Assembly: GCF_000317285.1 (NCBI RefSeq)
Contig: NZ_AJLN01000116.1
Coordinates: 310,001-374,000 of the forward strand
DNA: 64,000 nucleotides
From: Chlorogloeopsis fritschii PCC 6912
GTDB taxonomy: Bacteria; Cyanobacteriota; Cyanobacteriia; Cyanobacteriales; Nostocaceae
Direction of reading: 5' to 3'
Shown here: one piece after another, positions 56,801 to 64,000 of the stretch
Layout: each line of letters starts with the position of its first letter
Numbering within the stretch: the first letter of the stretch is position 1
The notes under the pieces: model-generated
What the model was told of the DNA's origin: nothing
Databases searched by the model: none
What the model saw: only the letters and a program-made list of their open reading frames with translations
Made by a program: the position numbers and the translations under genes

Positions 56801-57525
56801 TTAGCTTTGATGGTAAAACTTTATTGACTAGCAGTGCTGACCGAACTTTGAAATTATGGGATGTACGAACAGGCGAGTGTCTGAAAACTATACAGGGCCA
56901 TACTAACTGGATTTGGTATGCTGTTTTTAGCTCTGATGGTAAAACTTTAGCAAGTGCAAGCGGAGACTATACCGCGAAAGTCTGGGATGTAAATACGGGT
57001 GTATGCCTGCAAACTCTTGTAGGACATACTAACGGTGTATTATCGGTTGCTATTAGCCCCGACGGTAAAATTGTAGCTACTGCCAGTGACGATCGCACGA
57101 CGAAGTTGTGGGATTTAACTACAAGTATTAACAATAATTTATCCTCAGGTGTATGTATAAAAACTTTAGAAGGGCATACTAGCGGAGTGTATTTTGTTAC
57201 ATTTAGTCCGGATGGCTCGATACTTGCTACAGCCAGTGACGACCAGACGGTAAGATTATGGGATGTAAGCACGGGAGAGTGTATTAAAATCTTAGCGGAA
57301 CATACCAATCGGGTGTGGTCAGCAATGTTTAGTCCCGACGGAGAGATACTTGCAAGTGCTAGCCATGATGAAACGATTAAGCTGTGGAATGTTAGAACAG
57401 GGAAGTGCTGCAAAACACTTCAAGCCGCACGTCCTTATGAAGGAATGAATATTGTTGGAGTCAGGGGATTAACCGATGCACAAAAAGCATCATTAAGAGT
57501 GCTAGGTGCAATTACAGAAGACTAA
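53833..57525 (+). CDS. STAND NTPase: HTH, NB-ARC, pentapeptide and 14 WD40 repeats
   Basis: 1230 residues. Residues 1-90 look like the vMAP-type HTH domain seen before NB-ARC ([20 protein letters not shown]). The P-loop [17 protein letters not shown] is at 158-175, followed by CLLILDNVE (Walker B) and the [15 protein letters not shown] block. A short pentapeptide stretch ([10 protein letters not shown]) precedes 14 WD40 units (about 588-1200), enough for two 7-blade propellers, and a conserved tail [20 protein letters not shown]. Such signal-transduction ATPases sense a ligand with the propeller and trigger an N-terminal effector; some act in anti-phage defence. Blade 7 carries a 21-codon repeat insertion (56383-56445). 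Monocistronic. Confidence 0.93.
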   Translation: MTSNEVSITLEEALVIIDTVLAPNSLNDLQELVFCQTWNGLSYAKIAESEGYDSEYIKHVGFQLWRSLSEAFGEKINKSNFRSVLRRYLVNYQSQGDRERSGIEDQLTLKCGATSELQRQCYQDLGEAVDVSVFYGRTSEREILKEWIVGDRCRLITLFGMGGIGKTTLAVKVAQDNRDAFEYIFWRSLRNAPPIQNIFSDLIKFLSNQQEIELPDTEEAQLTLLMKYLNLSRCLLILDNVETILVPYTSAGNYREGYECYGHLFRYIAESPHQSCLLLTSREKPKGLASKEGKNLPVRSLQLAGLSELEIHEIFIDKGFSVTQEQEQLLTARYSGNPLALKIVATTTQELFSGDVSQFLDCGTSVFGNIWELLDQQFERLPLLEKQVMYWLAINREAVAIDELRQDIVPLVSPRELIEALESLKARSLIETSCNAANIASFTQQPAVMEYMIEKLNAEIFHEITTGTISIFNCYALIKATAKDYIRNSQVCLLLKPLVNKLLSHFGNKHKLENYLYQFLANLQNNPQVQPGYAGGNLLNLLCHIQANLTNADFSNLVVWQAYLKNINLNGINFQNADLSKSIFTETLSSILAVGFSPDGKVLATGGVGGEVQLWQVADGKSLMSWKAHKRWILSLAFSSNGLMLATSSDDKSVKVWDIRTGECLKTFQGQSSWVYEVAFSPDSRFVGSVGDEHTINLWDISSDKLLITFRGHTGQVHTLAFHPAGQILASGANDGTIRLWNVQTGKLINTLQVPSNFIQAVTFSPDGKFLASTSNDCKIQLWDVNSGTLLNTFQGHTYFVQRIAFSPDSKTLASSGHDKIVKFWDIKTGVCKKTLAGHTSQVWSIAFSPFAQRSRREFPTTALYKGGEGGILASSSEDHTVKLWDVETGQCIRTFKGYTNAFRLIGFSPDGRTLVSGSGDCQVRLWDVEAGVCLKTLARHSSLVVSVAFSPDGKTLASGSNEVKLWDSSTGECLKTLHGHTNWIWSVNFSFDGKTLLTSSADRTLKLWDVRTGECLKTIQGHTNWIWYAVFSSDGKTLASASGDYTAKVWDVNTGVCLQTLVGHTNGVLSVAISPDGKIVATASDDRTTKLWDLTTSINNNLSSGVCIKTLEGHTSGVYFVTFSPDGSILATASDDQTVRLWDVSTGECIKILAEHTNRVWSAMFSPDGEILASASHDETIKLWNVRTGKCCKTLQAARPYEGMNIVGVRGLTDAQKASLRVLGAITED
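56383..56445 (+). repeat. In-frame repeat element inside a WD40 blade
   Basis: 63 bases, TTCGCGCAGCGTTCCCGAAG then GGAATTTCCC... and TTTATAAGGGGGGCGAAGGG, replace the usual three codons (Asp-Gly-Lys) of the blade between AFSP and [10 protein letters not shown]. The two parts look like two common cyanobacterial interspersed palindromes joined together. Confidence 0.85.
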
Positions 57526-57560
57526 TATTATCCAGGTAAAATTTTGCTAAACACGTCATT

Positions 57561-59546
57561 TTAGGCGATCGCCAACGTAAAATGAAACTCGCTACCCTGA
57601 TTTTTACCCCCAGAAGTTGCCCAAATTTCTCCACCTAGCTTTTGAATAATTTGACGACAAATAGCCAAGCCCAATCCAGTACCGCCAATAGTACGCCGCA
57701 GAAAACCTTCTTCTTGATAAAAACGTTGAAAAATGGCTTCGAGCTGATTTGGCTCAATTCCCCGACCTGTATCTGCAATAATGACTTCTAACATCCTTTG
57801 CAACTTTAGCTTTCTTTGAGAAGAAACCGAAGTAACTAACTCTGTTTCAAGATTGATAACTTGAGCGCGAATTGTTACCTTGCCATCGGGTTTGGTAAAT
57901 TTGCAAGCATTGTCCAACAGCTTTGTTAATACTTCTATCAATCCTTCGCCATCTGCTTGTACTAAGGGTAATTCTGGTGGTAACTCCAGAACAATCTGAG
58001 GTATTGGCTGCACTGATAAGCGTTCTTTAAGGCTTCCTAAAACTAAGTCTAGACTTACCTGTAGAGAAATTGGCTCTATCTGCCAGCGCATCGAGCCTGC
58101 TTCTAAACGAGAGAGGGTAAGAAAATCCTGGATCAACCGCCGCATTCTTTCTAAATCTGTTAAAGCAGTTTGCAGCATTGACTGCTGCATCTCTGGTGGC
58201 ATTTCCCCTTCACTAACTAAACTCTCCAAACAAATTTGGATCGTAGATAGGGGAGTTCGCAATTCATGCCCTACGATCGCAATCAGATTACTTTGAGTAC
58301 GTTCTAGAGCTGCTAGTTGCTGGTTAAGAGTTTCTAAATTGCGGTAAGCTTGAGCTTGGATCAGGGCAACTCCCACAGAGGTAGCGATCGCTTCTACCAA
58401 AGCCTGCTCGGAATCACTCCAAACATAGGCAGAGTCACCGCAATGGTGCAGTTCCAATATGCCCACCCAGATTCCTTGATAGCGGATTGGCACTAGCAAG
58501 CAAGAGCGAATCTGCCAACGCTCTAATTGAGAGCTTAATTGTGGATCTGCTCGTATGCCCAAGTCTTGTGCAGTGTCGGAAATAGCAAGCGAGCGATCGC
58601 CAACTAAAGCAGCTTGAAACAGCGGATGAGTTGCTAATGACCAATTTTCTCCTTTCATCGCCGGAAAATCAAAGGCTACCCATTCATAGTCAATCGGCGC
58701 TGGCACTTCACTGACTTGATACGGATAAAGCAGACAACGACAAGGGCTAAACAACTGCCCCAATTCTCTCACTGTAATCTGGAAAACCTCTTCCGGTTTT
58801 AAAGAACTACGGATAGCGGTGGTGATCAGATTAATTAACCGTTCGTTGCGCTCTTTTTTTGTAATCGTGCGATAGGCTTTGAGCTGTTTGTATTGGCTAG
58901 ATTGCAAATACGTTACCAGGCGATCGGTAAATAATCTGGCATCAATTTCGAGTATGCGATCGCTTTCTACTCCAGGCAAAGCTTTTGAAGATAAACCGTA
59001 GCGCTTTTGCGATCGCTTAACAGCAGCAGCCAATTCCGGTCGATAAACTAGAATTTTATCCAGTAATAACCCAGCTGCAACCATACTAACCTGACGATCA
59101 AAAGTCCAAATTCCTTTAAATTGTCTTGCTTGATCCAGCGCCGCTGCGTCTACTGGGGAAGCGAATTCAAGAGCAACTATACAGGCAGCATACTTTTGAC
59201 CAATAATAATCAGATGCCATTCCTGTGCTAAATCATCCTTTGGATCGAGGGGAATGGTGGCATAAGGAACTGAAACTGCTGCAAAATCAGACTCTCGTGC
59301 AGCTAGAACGTAAACCTGATTTGTGCGTTGGGCAATTCGCCGATAGCGACGGCTCTCCTGACGATAAAAGCGCTCCTGCTGAAAATTAGCAATCACCAAA
59401 GGTTTGTCTTTCCCTACCAGCACCAAGTCTTCCATGGCGTGAGAAAGCGCTGTGAGGGAAGCCTTGAAATAAATCTGAGGACGCAGATGCGGTAGAGTTT
59501 GAAGTAAATCCTGCAATAGGGAACTGGCACTCTTCATCACTGACAA
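57561..59546 (-). CDS. Hybrid sensor: DICT-GAF-histidine kinase
   Basis: 661 residues. An N-terminal DICT sensory domain (about 1-170; AMEDLVLVGKDKPLVIANFQ) is followed by a GAF domain (about 230-400; CLLVPIRYQGIWVGILELHH). The phospho-acceptor H-box AIVGHELRTPLSTIQI lies near 425-440. The ATPase part has the N box LLDNACKFTK, the G1 box IADTGRGIEPNQ and the G2 box GGTGLGLAICRQI near the C-terminus. Known role: light/redox or ligand sensing and phosphorylation of a response regulator, not present here, so it is an orphan kinase. Cytoplasmic. Confidence 0.92.
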   Translation of the reverse strand: MSVMKSASSLLQDLLQTLPHLRPQIYFKASLTALSHAMEDLVLVGKDKPLVIANFQQERFYRQESRRYRRIAQRTNQVYVLAARESDFAAVSVPYATIPLDPKDDLAQEWHLIIIGQKYAACIVALEFASPVDAAALDQARQFKGIWTFDRQVSMVAAGLLLDKILVYRPELAAAVKRSQKRYGLSSKALPGVESDRILEIDARLFTDRLVTYLQSSQYKQLKAYRTITKKERNERLINLITTAIRSSLKPEEVFQITVRELGQLFSPCRCLLYPYQVSEVPAPIDYEWVAFDFPAMKGENWSLATHPLFQAALVGDRSLAISDTAQDLGIRADPQLSSQLERWQIRSCLLVPIRYQGIWVGILELHHCGDSAYVWSDSEQALVEAIATSVGVALIQAQAYRNLETLNQQLAALERTQSNLIAIVGHELRTPLSTIQICLESLVSEGEMPPEMQQSMLQTALTDLERMRRLIQDFLTLSRLEAGSMRWQIEPISLQVSLDLVLGSLKERLSVQPIPQIVLELPPELPLVQADGEGLIEVLTKLLDNACKFTKPDGKVTIRAQVINLETELVTSVSSQRKLKLQRMLEVIIADTGRGIEPNQLEAIFQRFYQEEGFLRRTIGGTGLGLAICRQIIQKLGGEIWATSGGKNQGSEFHFTLAIA

Positions 59547-59685
59547 GCTTTAGAGCCGCCTTCTTTTACAAGTTTCTAAGCTAATACTATGGAGCTACAA
59601 AAATAATTTGCTCCTCCAAAATCATGATTCTGCGATCGCCCACAATCAATGTTATGAATGAATGATATCATCTAGCAGTGTAATA

Positions 59686-60306
59686 TCATCCTGCTCTATA
59701 CAGAATTGAATCAGGCAAAGCAGCATCACTCAAATAGGCATCACCCAAATCAACTTCATCAAGATTAATACAACTTAAGTCTGTATGGCGTAAATCAGTT
59801 CTTGACAAAATGGCTTTGGTCATGCTGACATTATACAAGTCTGCTTTACTTAAATTTGCACCAGTTAGATCTGCCTTACTCAAATTTGCACCTGCTAGAT
59901 TGGCACCAGTGAGATCGGCATAGCGCAGATCTGCACCTTCGAGATTTGTATTGCTTAAATCTGCATAGCGCAAATCGGCTACCCGCAGATCTGCTTCTGT
60001 CAAATTCGCTCTGTGCAAATCGGCTTTTGTAAGCCTTACTCGAATTAGACAAGCTTTGCTCAAACAAGCCCAAATTAATAAAGCTTCTCTCAAATCAGCT
60101 CTCCATAAGATTGCTTGTTCCAGAATTGCTTCGCTTAAATTAGCTCGATACAAAGAAGCTCCAGATAGATTAGTTCCACTCAAGTCTGCCTGCCCCAGGT
60201 TAATCCCAGCTAAACAGATTTCACTTAAATTTACCTGTCGTAAGCTGACCTGTAAAAAATCCTTGTTACCTGCACTATGGTGTTTGAGAATGTCATCAGC
60301 ATCCAT
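59686..60306 (-). CDS. Pentapeptide repeat protein
   Basis: 206 residues from ATG at 60306; an upstream TTG would add a hydrophobic leader but is less plausible. About thirty A(D/N)LxX repeats, for example LGQADLSGTNLSGASLYRAN, predict a right-handed quadrilateral beta-helix. Roles of such proteins range from gyrase protection to scaffolding; not assignable. The gene ends just before the kinase 5' region. Confidence 0.9.
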   Translation of the reverse strand: MDADDILKHHSAGNKDFLQVSLRQVNLSEICLAGINLGQADLSGTNLSGASLYRANLSEAILEQAILWRADLREALLIWACLSKACLIRVRLTKADLHRANLTEADLRVADLRYADLSNTNLEGADLRYADLTGANLAGANLSKADLTGANLSKADLYNVSMTKAILSRTDLRHTDLSCINLDEVDLGDAYLSDAALPDSILYRAG

Positions 60307-60644
60307 GATCTTTACAACTGGAACTTTCTCAGTTTGTAAACTTATGTAAATAAATATAACAAAAATTAAAAAATAAGCCAATCATCGTTGTGCATAAACG
60401 CAGCCAAATTTAGAGCCACTAGGACAACCAAAGTAGCAACATCGTGTTTGGTGCTAATTCTTAAAATTGGAGCTACACATAGTTTGTAGTCAGCACTTAC
60501 TATAAGAAAAAATTATAGATTTGACATGGAAAAAATATCTGTCACTAGATTTTGTAGACAATTTTGAGTGTGAAGTAAGATTCCTGGTTTGTAACTGGGA
60601 ATCCTTATTTTGTAACTAATTCAGGGTGTGAGGAAATATCAGCA
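60307..60644. promoter_or_regulatory. Intergenic region between the pentapeptide gene and ftsE
   Basis: 338 bp, no gene. It carries the divergent promoters; TTCTTATTTT-like AT tracts and a direct repeat GGTTTGTAACTGG / TTTTGTAACTAA near 60590-60620 are visible. Confidence 0.4.
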
Positions 60645-61391
60645 ATGCCAGCAGTAGTATCAAAGGCAGCAACTGAAAAATCTGTTCATCTTCAAGACAG
60701 CGACACTCAACAGCCCAGTACTAGTGCTGCGGCAATGGTGCAATTGCGTTCTGTTACCAAAACCTATGCCCAAGGAAATAGTGTCCTTTTAGATGTGAAT
60801 TTGTACCTGAAACAGGGAGAATTTTTGTTTGTTACAGGATCAAGTGGTTCTGGTAAATCTACGCTTTTGAAACTGCTGTACGGACAGGAGATACCAACAC
60901 AAGGAGAAGTAATAGTCGATCAATGTAATTTAGGAGTTTTGCGGGGCGATCGCTTGTCGTTGTTGCGACGACGCATCGGCATTGTCTTTCAAGACTACAA
61001 ATTAATTCCTCAGCGCACAGTCGCAGAAAATGTGATTGTCGTGCTGCAGGCACAAGGGTACACTCGCAAGGAAATTCAACGGCGTCTAGAACCGACTTTA
61101 AAGTTAGTAGGTTTGCTGAAGAAAGCTGATTGCTTCCCCGATCAACTTTCTGGAGGAGAACAGCAACGAGTAGGTATAGCAAGAGCGATCGTCGGAACAC
61201 CGCCACTGATTTTAGCTGATGAACCAACGGGAAATCTCGATCCTGACAATTCCTGGCAAGTAATGCAGATTTTCCAAAAGTTGAACTCCTTCGGAGCAAC
61301 TGTAATTGTTACAACTCACGATGAACAGTTAGTGCGGCGCTGCAATCATCGCGTCATCCAAGTTCGGAATGGACAGTTACATCAAATATAG
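60645..61391 (+). CDS. ftsE: Cell division ATP-binding protein FtsE-like (ABC ATPase)
   Basis: 248 residues. Walker [17 protein letters not shown] near 65-80, signature [15 protein letters not shown] near 167-181 and Walker [18 protein letters not shown] near 188-204; the whole reads as FtsE ([14 protein letters not shown]). Reaction: ATP hydrolysis driving the FtsX partner and cell-wall hydrolases at the septum. A 30-residue polar N-terminal extension precedes [11 protein letters not shown], which may be the true start. No ftsX follows. The stop TAG is formed by the first bases of the repeat arm starting at 61389. Confidence 0.92.
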   Translation: MPAVVSKAATEKSVHLQDSDTQQPSTSAAAMVQLRSVTKTYAQGNSVLLDVNLYLKQGEFLFVTGSSGSGKSTLLKLLYGQEIPTQGEVIVDQCNLGVLRGDRLSLLRRRIGIVFQDYKLIPQRTVAENVIVVLQAQGYTRKEIQRRLEPTLKLVGLLKKADCFPDQLSGGEQQRVGIARAIVGTPPLILADEPTGNLDPDNSWQVMQIFQKLNSFGATVIVTTHDEQLVRRCNHRVIQVRNGQLHQI

Positions 61392-61587
61392 TTATTAGTC
61401 ATTTGTCATTAGTCATTGGTAGGGGAGGCAGCGCGTTGCGGAGCCAGTGCGCCCTTGCGCTCTGCCGACTTGTAGCACCTGGCGTCGGGTTAAGCGCGTC
61501 GAGTGCGACTGGCGTGCAGGTTTGGCTGATTGTCTTTGGGTTCAAACTGATAATTTATCTTCTAAACCCGCCCGTACAGTAGTTAGT
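61389..61587 (+). repeat. Left arm of a 1.4-kb unit with inverted repeats
   Basis: Starts TAGTTATTAGTCATTTGTCA, continues with a GC-rich middle (GGAGGCAGCGCG..., CTGGCGT twice) and ends TCTAAACCCGCCCGTACAGT then AGTTAGT. The reverse complement is found at 62608-62789; the first 47 bases match with one difference. Confidence 0.9.
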
Positions 61588-61655
61588 GGTTAGTGATTCT
61601 CTCCCCTGCTCCTGGTGCCCCTGTGCTCCAGTAGTCAGTGACTGATGCTCAACCA

Positions 61656-62423
61656 TTAACTACTAACGCGACTCTTACTTTTAGTGTAGGTCGGTATTTT
61701 AATTGCTGTTGCTGTTGGTGAAAGCATTTGTAATTGTTCTAAAGCTTGCAAACTCTGAAAAACTGCATCTCTAATTGCTGGTTCTTCTTCCTGGCGCAGA
61801 AGAATTTGCAAGCAGTTGGCAATGCTTTGCTGTTCACAAAAGTCAACGCGCTTACGAGTAACCAATTTCGTAATTTGACGTACCGCTACTAGGCGCTTGA
61901 GCGGATCTTTTTCTGTTAAGTTTTCTACTAACCGATCTAATTGATTTTCCTCTTGAAAACCATAAAAGTTAACTATCTGCCACACTACTAAACTTAAAGT
62001 TAATAGTATCCCTAAACCTTGCACAATCAAACCAGTAGCAATCCAAGGACTTTTGGCATCAAACCAGATAGCAGCTGCCATATACGTGCTTACGCAAGCG
62101 ATTCCACCACTAGTGACTGCGATCGCTAACCTACAGCTGGGGCTGTTTAAAAATTTTTGAATCTCAGACCAGCGTAACTGCCAGTTCCAACCCTGGATCG
62201 AATAAGCTGATATCATTATCCCAACACCTACACTGCTAGCTAATAGCAGCTTCCAATTCCACAACAGCATCGCGATCGCTATTGTCAGAAATCCAAGCAC
62301 GCCTCCTGGCCCTTGGAAGCGTTTTAGAGCTATATTTTTTGTGGCTCTTAACTTGAACTCTGGAAGCATCCCGTTAAAAATCTGGTTAATTACTTGCTGC
62401 CAAGAAGACGAAGCCTGTGCCAC
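61656..62423 (-). CDS. Membrane protein with C-terminal helical (armadillo-like) domain
   Basis: 255 residues. Four hydrophobic spans lie between about residues 38 and 155 (GVLGFLTIAIAMLLWNWKLL; TYMAAAIWFDA; GLGILLTLSLVVWQIVNFY). The C-terminal third (ENLTEKDPLKRLVAVRQITK; EEPAIRDAVFQSLQALEQL) resembles ARM/HEAT-type helices known in cyanobacterial armadillo-type fold proteins. Function unknown. It is the only gene inside the inverted-repeat unit. Confidence 0.75.
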   Translation of the reverse strand: MAQASSSWQQVINQIFNGMLPEFKLRATKNIALKRFQGPGGVLGFLTIAIAMLLWNWKLLLASSVGVGIMISAYSIQGWNWQLRWSEIQKFLNSPSCRLAIAVTSGGIACVSTYMAAAIWFDAKSPWIATGLIVQGLGILLTLSLVVWQIVNFYGFQEENQLDRLVENLTEKDPLKRLVAVRQITKLVTRKRVDFCEQQSIANCLQILLRQEEEPAIRDAVFQSLQALEQLQMLSPTATAIKIPTYTKSKSRVSS

Positions 62424-62607
62424 GGTATTTACCCACTTGTTTGTAAATTTATTAGTTGTAATATTTTTTACATCTTTTTGACAGATGTATATAGACTGAA
62501 CAACAGCCTCTACCTAGAATACACGAGCTAGAGGATGTGCCACAGATTTTATCATCGAGTTTTTAAAGTTTTAAGCTGAAAACAGAAATAAAACTCATGC
62601 AATAAAC
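62424..62607. other. Short spacer between the gene and right inverted arm
   Basis: 184 bp, AT-rich, no gene, likely the promoter region of the membrane protein gene. Confidence 0.5.
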
Positions 62608-62789
62608 AACTAACCACTGTACGGGCGGGTTTAGAAGATAAATTATCTGTTTTGACTCAAAGATAATCAAAAAAACCCGCACGCCAGTTGCTACAACGGA
62701 GCGGAGCCGGAGAATCCGAAAGCTCCGCTTAACCTCCAAGGGCGCGCTGCCTCCCCTACCAATGACTAATGACCAATGACTAATAACTA
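62608..62789 (-). repeat. Right arm of the 1.4-kb unit
   Basis: Inverted copy of 61389-61587. It ends ...GACTAATAACTA at 62789, directly before the ATG at 62790. Divergence is greatest in the GC-rich middle. Confidence 0.9.
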
Positions 62790-63713
62790 ATGCCTATGTT
62801 TCAGCCACTAGGATTTGAACAAAGCTCCGTAATTACTTCATTAGGCAGAATGATGTATTATACTACCGTTGGCTCACCTTGGCAAGATGAGATGACTGCC
62901 AGCCAAGACAGGGAAACTTTGGTATTTCTACATGGATTTGGTGGTGGCTCTTCTGCGTATGAATGGTCAAAAGTTTATCCAGCATTTGCGGCTGAATATC
63001 GTATTCTCGCACCGGATTTGCTCGGTTGGGGGTTTTCCTCACATCCAGCCCGCAATTACACAATTGAAGATTATCTGACAACGATCCGCGAGTTTTTGCA
63101 GCAGACTTGTAACGGTGCAGTAACAGTAATTGCTTCTTCTTTAACCGCAGCCTTTACAATTCGATTAGCGATCGCCCACCCCGAATTATTCAAATCCTTA
63201 ATTCTCACCACACCAGCCGGATTAGCTGATTTTGGGCAAAACTCCCGCAGCTTGTTTGCCCAATTGATTGGCATTCCCATCCTCGATCAATTGATTTACA
63301 GTACTGGGGTTGCTACTGAAGCGGGTATTCGCAGTTTCTTGGAGCAACGCCAATTTGCCAAGCCGAATCGAGTCTATGAAGAAATTGTGCAAGCTTACCT
63401 AGAATCTGCGAAACAGCCAAATGCGGAATACGCAGCACTATCATTTGTACGTGGTGACTTGAGCTTTGATTTGTCGCTTTATATTCAACAGCTAACAATT
63501 CCCACTGCCATAATTTGGGGACAAAAGTCACAATTCACCGGGCTGGAAGTTGGTCGCCGCCTTGCTCAATTAAATCCACAAGCGATAAAATTCTTTCAAG
63601 AATTAGAAGATGTCGGATTAACACCCCAGTTGGAATTGCCAGCAGTCACAATTGGTTTCATCAGAAAATATTTATCTTTGTTGAGTGAATCGCCAACATC
63701 TGTGACTTATTGA
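62790..63713 (+). CDS. Alpha/beta hydrolase-like protein, possibly inactive
   Basis: 307 residues. Fold features: LVFLHGFGGGSSAYEWSKV (oxyanion loop) near 44-62, APDLLGWGFSS, and the elbow VIASSLTAAFTIRLAI near 111-126 with a serine where the nucleophile is expected (S-x-S-L-T instead of G-x-S-x-G). At the C-terminus the usual GHxPHLE reads VGLTPQLELP: the catalytic histidine is replaced by Leu/Gln. So either the triad is completed elsewhere or this is a non-catalytic member. Two ATGs, 62790 and 62796, both without a good RBS; the start abuts the repeat arm. Confidence 0.82.
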   Translation: MPMFQPLGFEQSSVITSLGRMMYYTTVGSPWQDEMTASQDRETLVFLHGFGGGSSAYEWSKVYPAFAAEYRILAPDLLGWGFSSHPARNYTIEDYLTTIREFLQQTCNGAVTVIASSLTAAFTIRLAIAHPELFKSLILTTPAGLADFGQNSRSLFAQLIGIPILDQLIYSTGVATEAGIRSFLEQRQFAKPNRVYEEIVQAYLESAKQPNAEYAALSFVRGDLSFDLSLYIQQLTIPTAIIWGQKSQFTGLEVGRRLAQLNPQAIKFFQELEDVGLTPQLELPAVTIGFIRKYLSLLSESPTSVTY

Positions 63714-64000
63714 TAACTCAATTCACCGTTGACCGTTATATTGATATGGAGTTATGTAACTCCGGAATGCCTACACAGTCTACTTCTAGCAGCAGTTTTG
63801 CAAGCAGCCACTAAAAAGTAGCTAATACCTGATAATTTATTAGTAATATCGCTGGGTTTGTTAAGTGTTGCATCGCTGACAAAGCCAGCTTTTTGTCATG
63901 TTAGAATCGGACTATTCTTCCTAATTCCGACCGGGTTACTGGGATTAATTAAGCCGAATGGATGCTTTATAAATCCAGGCTTCGGCAGTTATTGATGCTT
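63714..64000. other. Right-edge intergenic sequence
   Basis: 287 bp with no gene recognised on either strand. A small palindrome GGAGTTATGTAACTCC lies at about 63749-63764. A gene may start beyond the edge. Confidence 0.5.

Noticed and set aside
61389-62789. Classical insertion sequence
   Set aside because: The enclosed gene is a membrane protein, not a transposase, and I see no clear target duplication; kept only as an inverted-repeat unit.

Overview
The window is chromosomal DNA of a cyanobacterium, most likely a filamentous Nostocales-type genome. The evidence is the psaA-psaB photosystem I operon, a high-light-inducible protein, a CrtW-type ketolase, cyanobacterial GlgA, many GCGATCGC (HIP1) octamers, heptanucleotide STRR runs, and the usual cyanobacterial load of interspersed palindromic repeats. 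The order-level assignment is an inference from gene content; no rRNA or tRNA gene was found.

Layout. 0-2.5 kb: a cut-off PvuII-like DNA methyltransferase, a REP-associated transposase (RAYT) beside a tandem array of its own REP palindrome, an orphan DUF433 antitoxin, an AraC-type remnant and a GFA-fold enzyme. 2.5-11 kb: photosynthesis and photoprotection (psaB, psaA, a proline-rich lipoprotein, crtW, an HLIP). 11-20 kb: housekeeping and small conserved genes (SDR, a duplicated-domain exported protein, SRPBCC and CPXCG pair, radical SAM, SemiSWEET, aroC divergent from a 2-hydroxyacid dehydrogenase, a PheS-related ligase paralogue with an odd start). 20-30 kb: glgA, a DUF433/DUF5615 toxin-antitoxin pair, a methyltransferase, an Spx/ArsC-like protein, a GH57 protein, glutathione-dependent formaldehyde dehydrogenase, a valine-pyruvate-type aminotransferase and rimM. 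31-41 kb: a carbon-metabolism island (phosphoketolase, NAD-type GAPDH, transaldolase, acetate kinase, GH36 alpha-galactosidase-like protein). 41-53.6 kb: accessory region with a DUF3865 protein, lipoproteins, TspO, small unknown genes, a huge TPR protein, a lipase/lipoprotein group and a CxxCH exported protein. 53.8-64 kb: a STAND NTPase (NB-ARC, pentapeptide, 14 WD40 blades), a DICT-GAF histidine kinase, a pentapeptide protein, ftsE, a membrane protein enclosed by 0.2-kb inverted repeats, and an alpha/beta hydrolase-like protein.

How the genes work together. PsaA and PsaB form the P700 core. CrtW and the HLIP next to them suggest a photoprotection neighbourhood. Phosphoketolase, acetate kinase, transaldolase and the glycolytic GAPDH fit a phosphoketolase bypass: sugar phosphates to acetyl-phosphate plus GAP, then acetate and ATP. 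The GH36 enzyme, 3 nt after ackA, could feed galactoside sugars into it. GlgA and GH57 belong to storage polysaccharide metabolism.

The most striking feature is how repeats have written themselves into genes. A REP array duplicates the 3' end of the transposase gene. A DUF433 gene ends inside a REP. RimM carries an N-terminal tail made of repeat sequence. A WD40 blade of the STAND NTPase holds an in-frame repeat insertion. One 1.4-kb unit bounded by inverted arms supplies the stop codon of ftsE and abuts the start codon of the next gene. No CRISPR array or prophage was seen.
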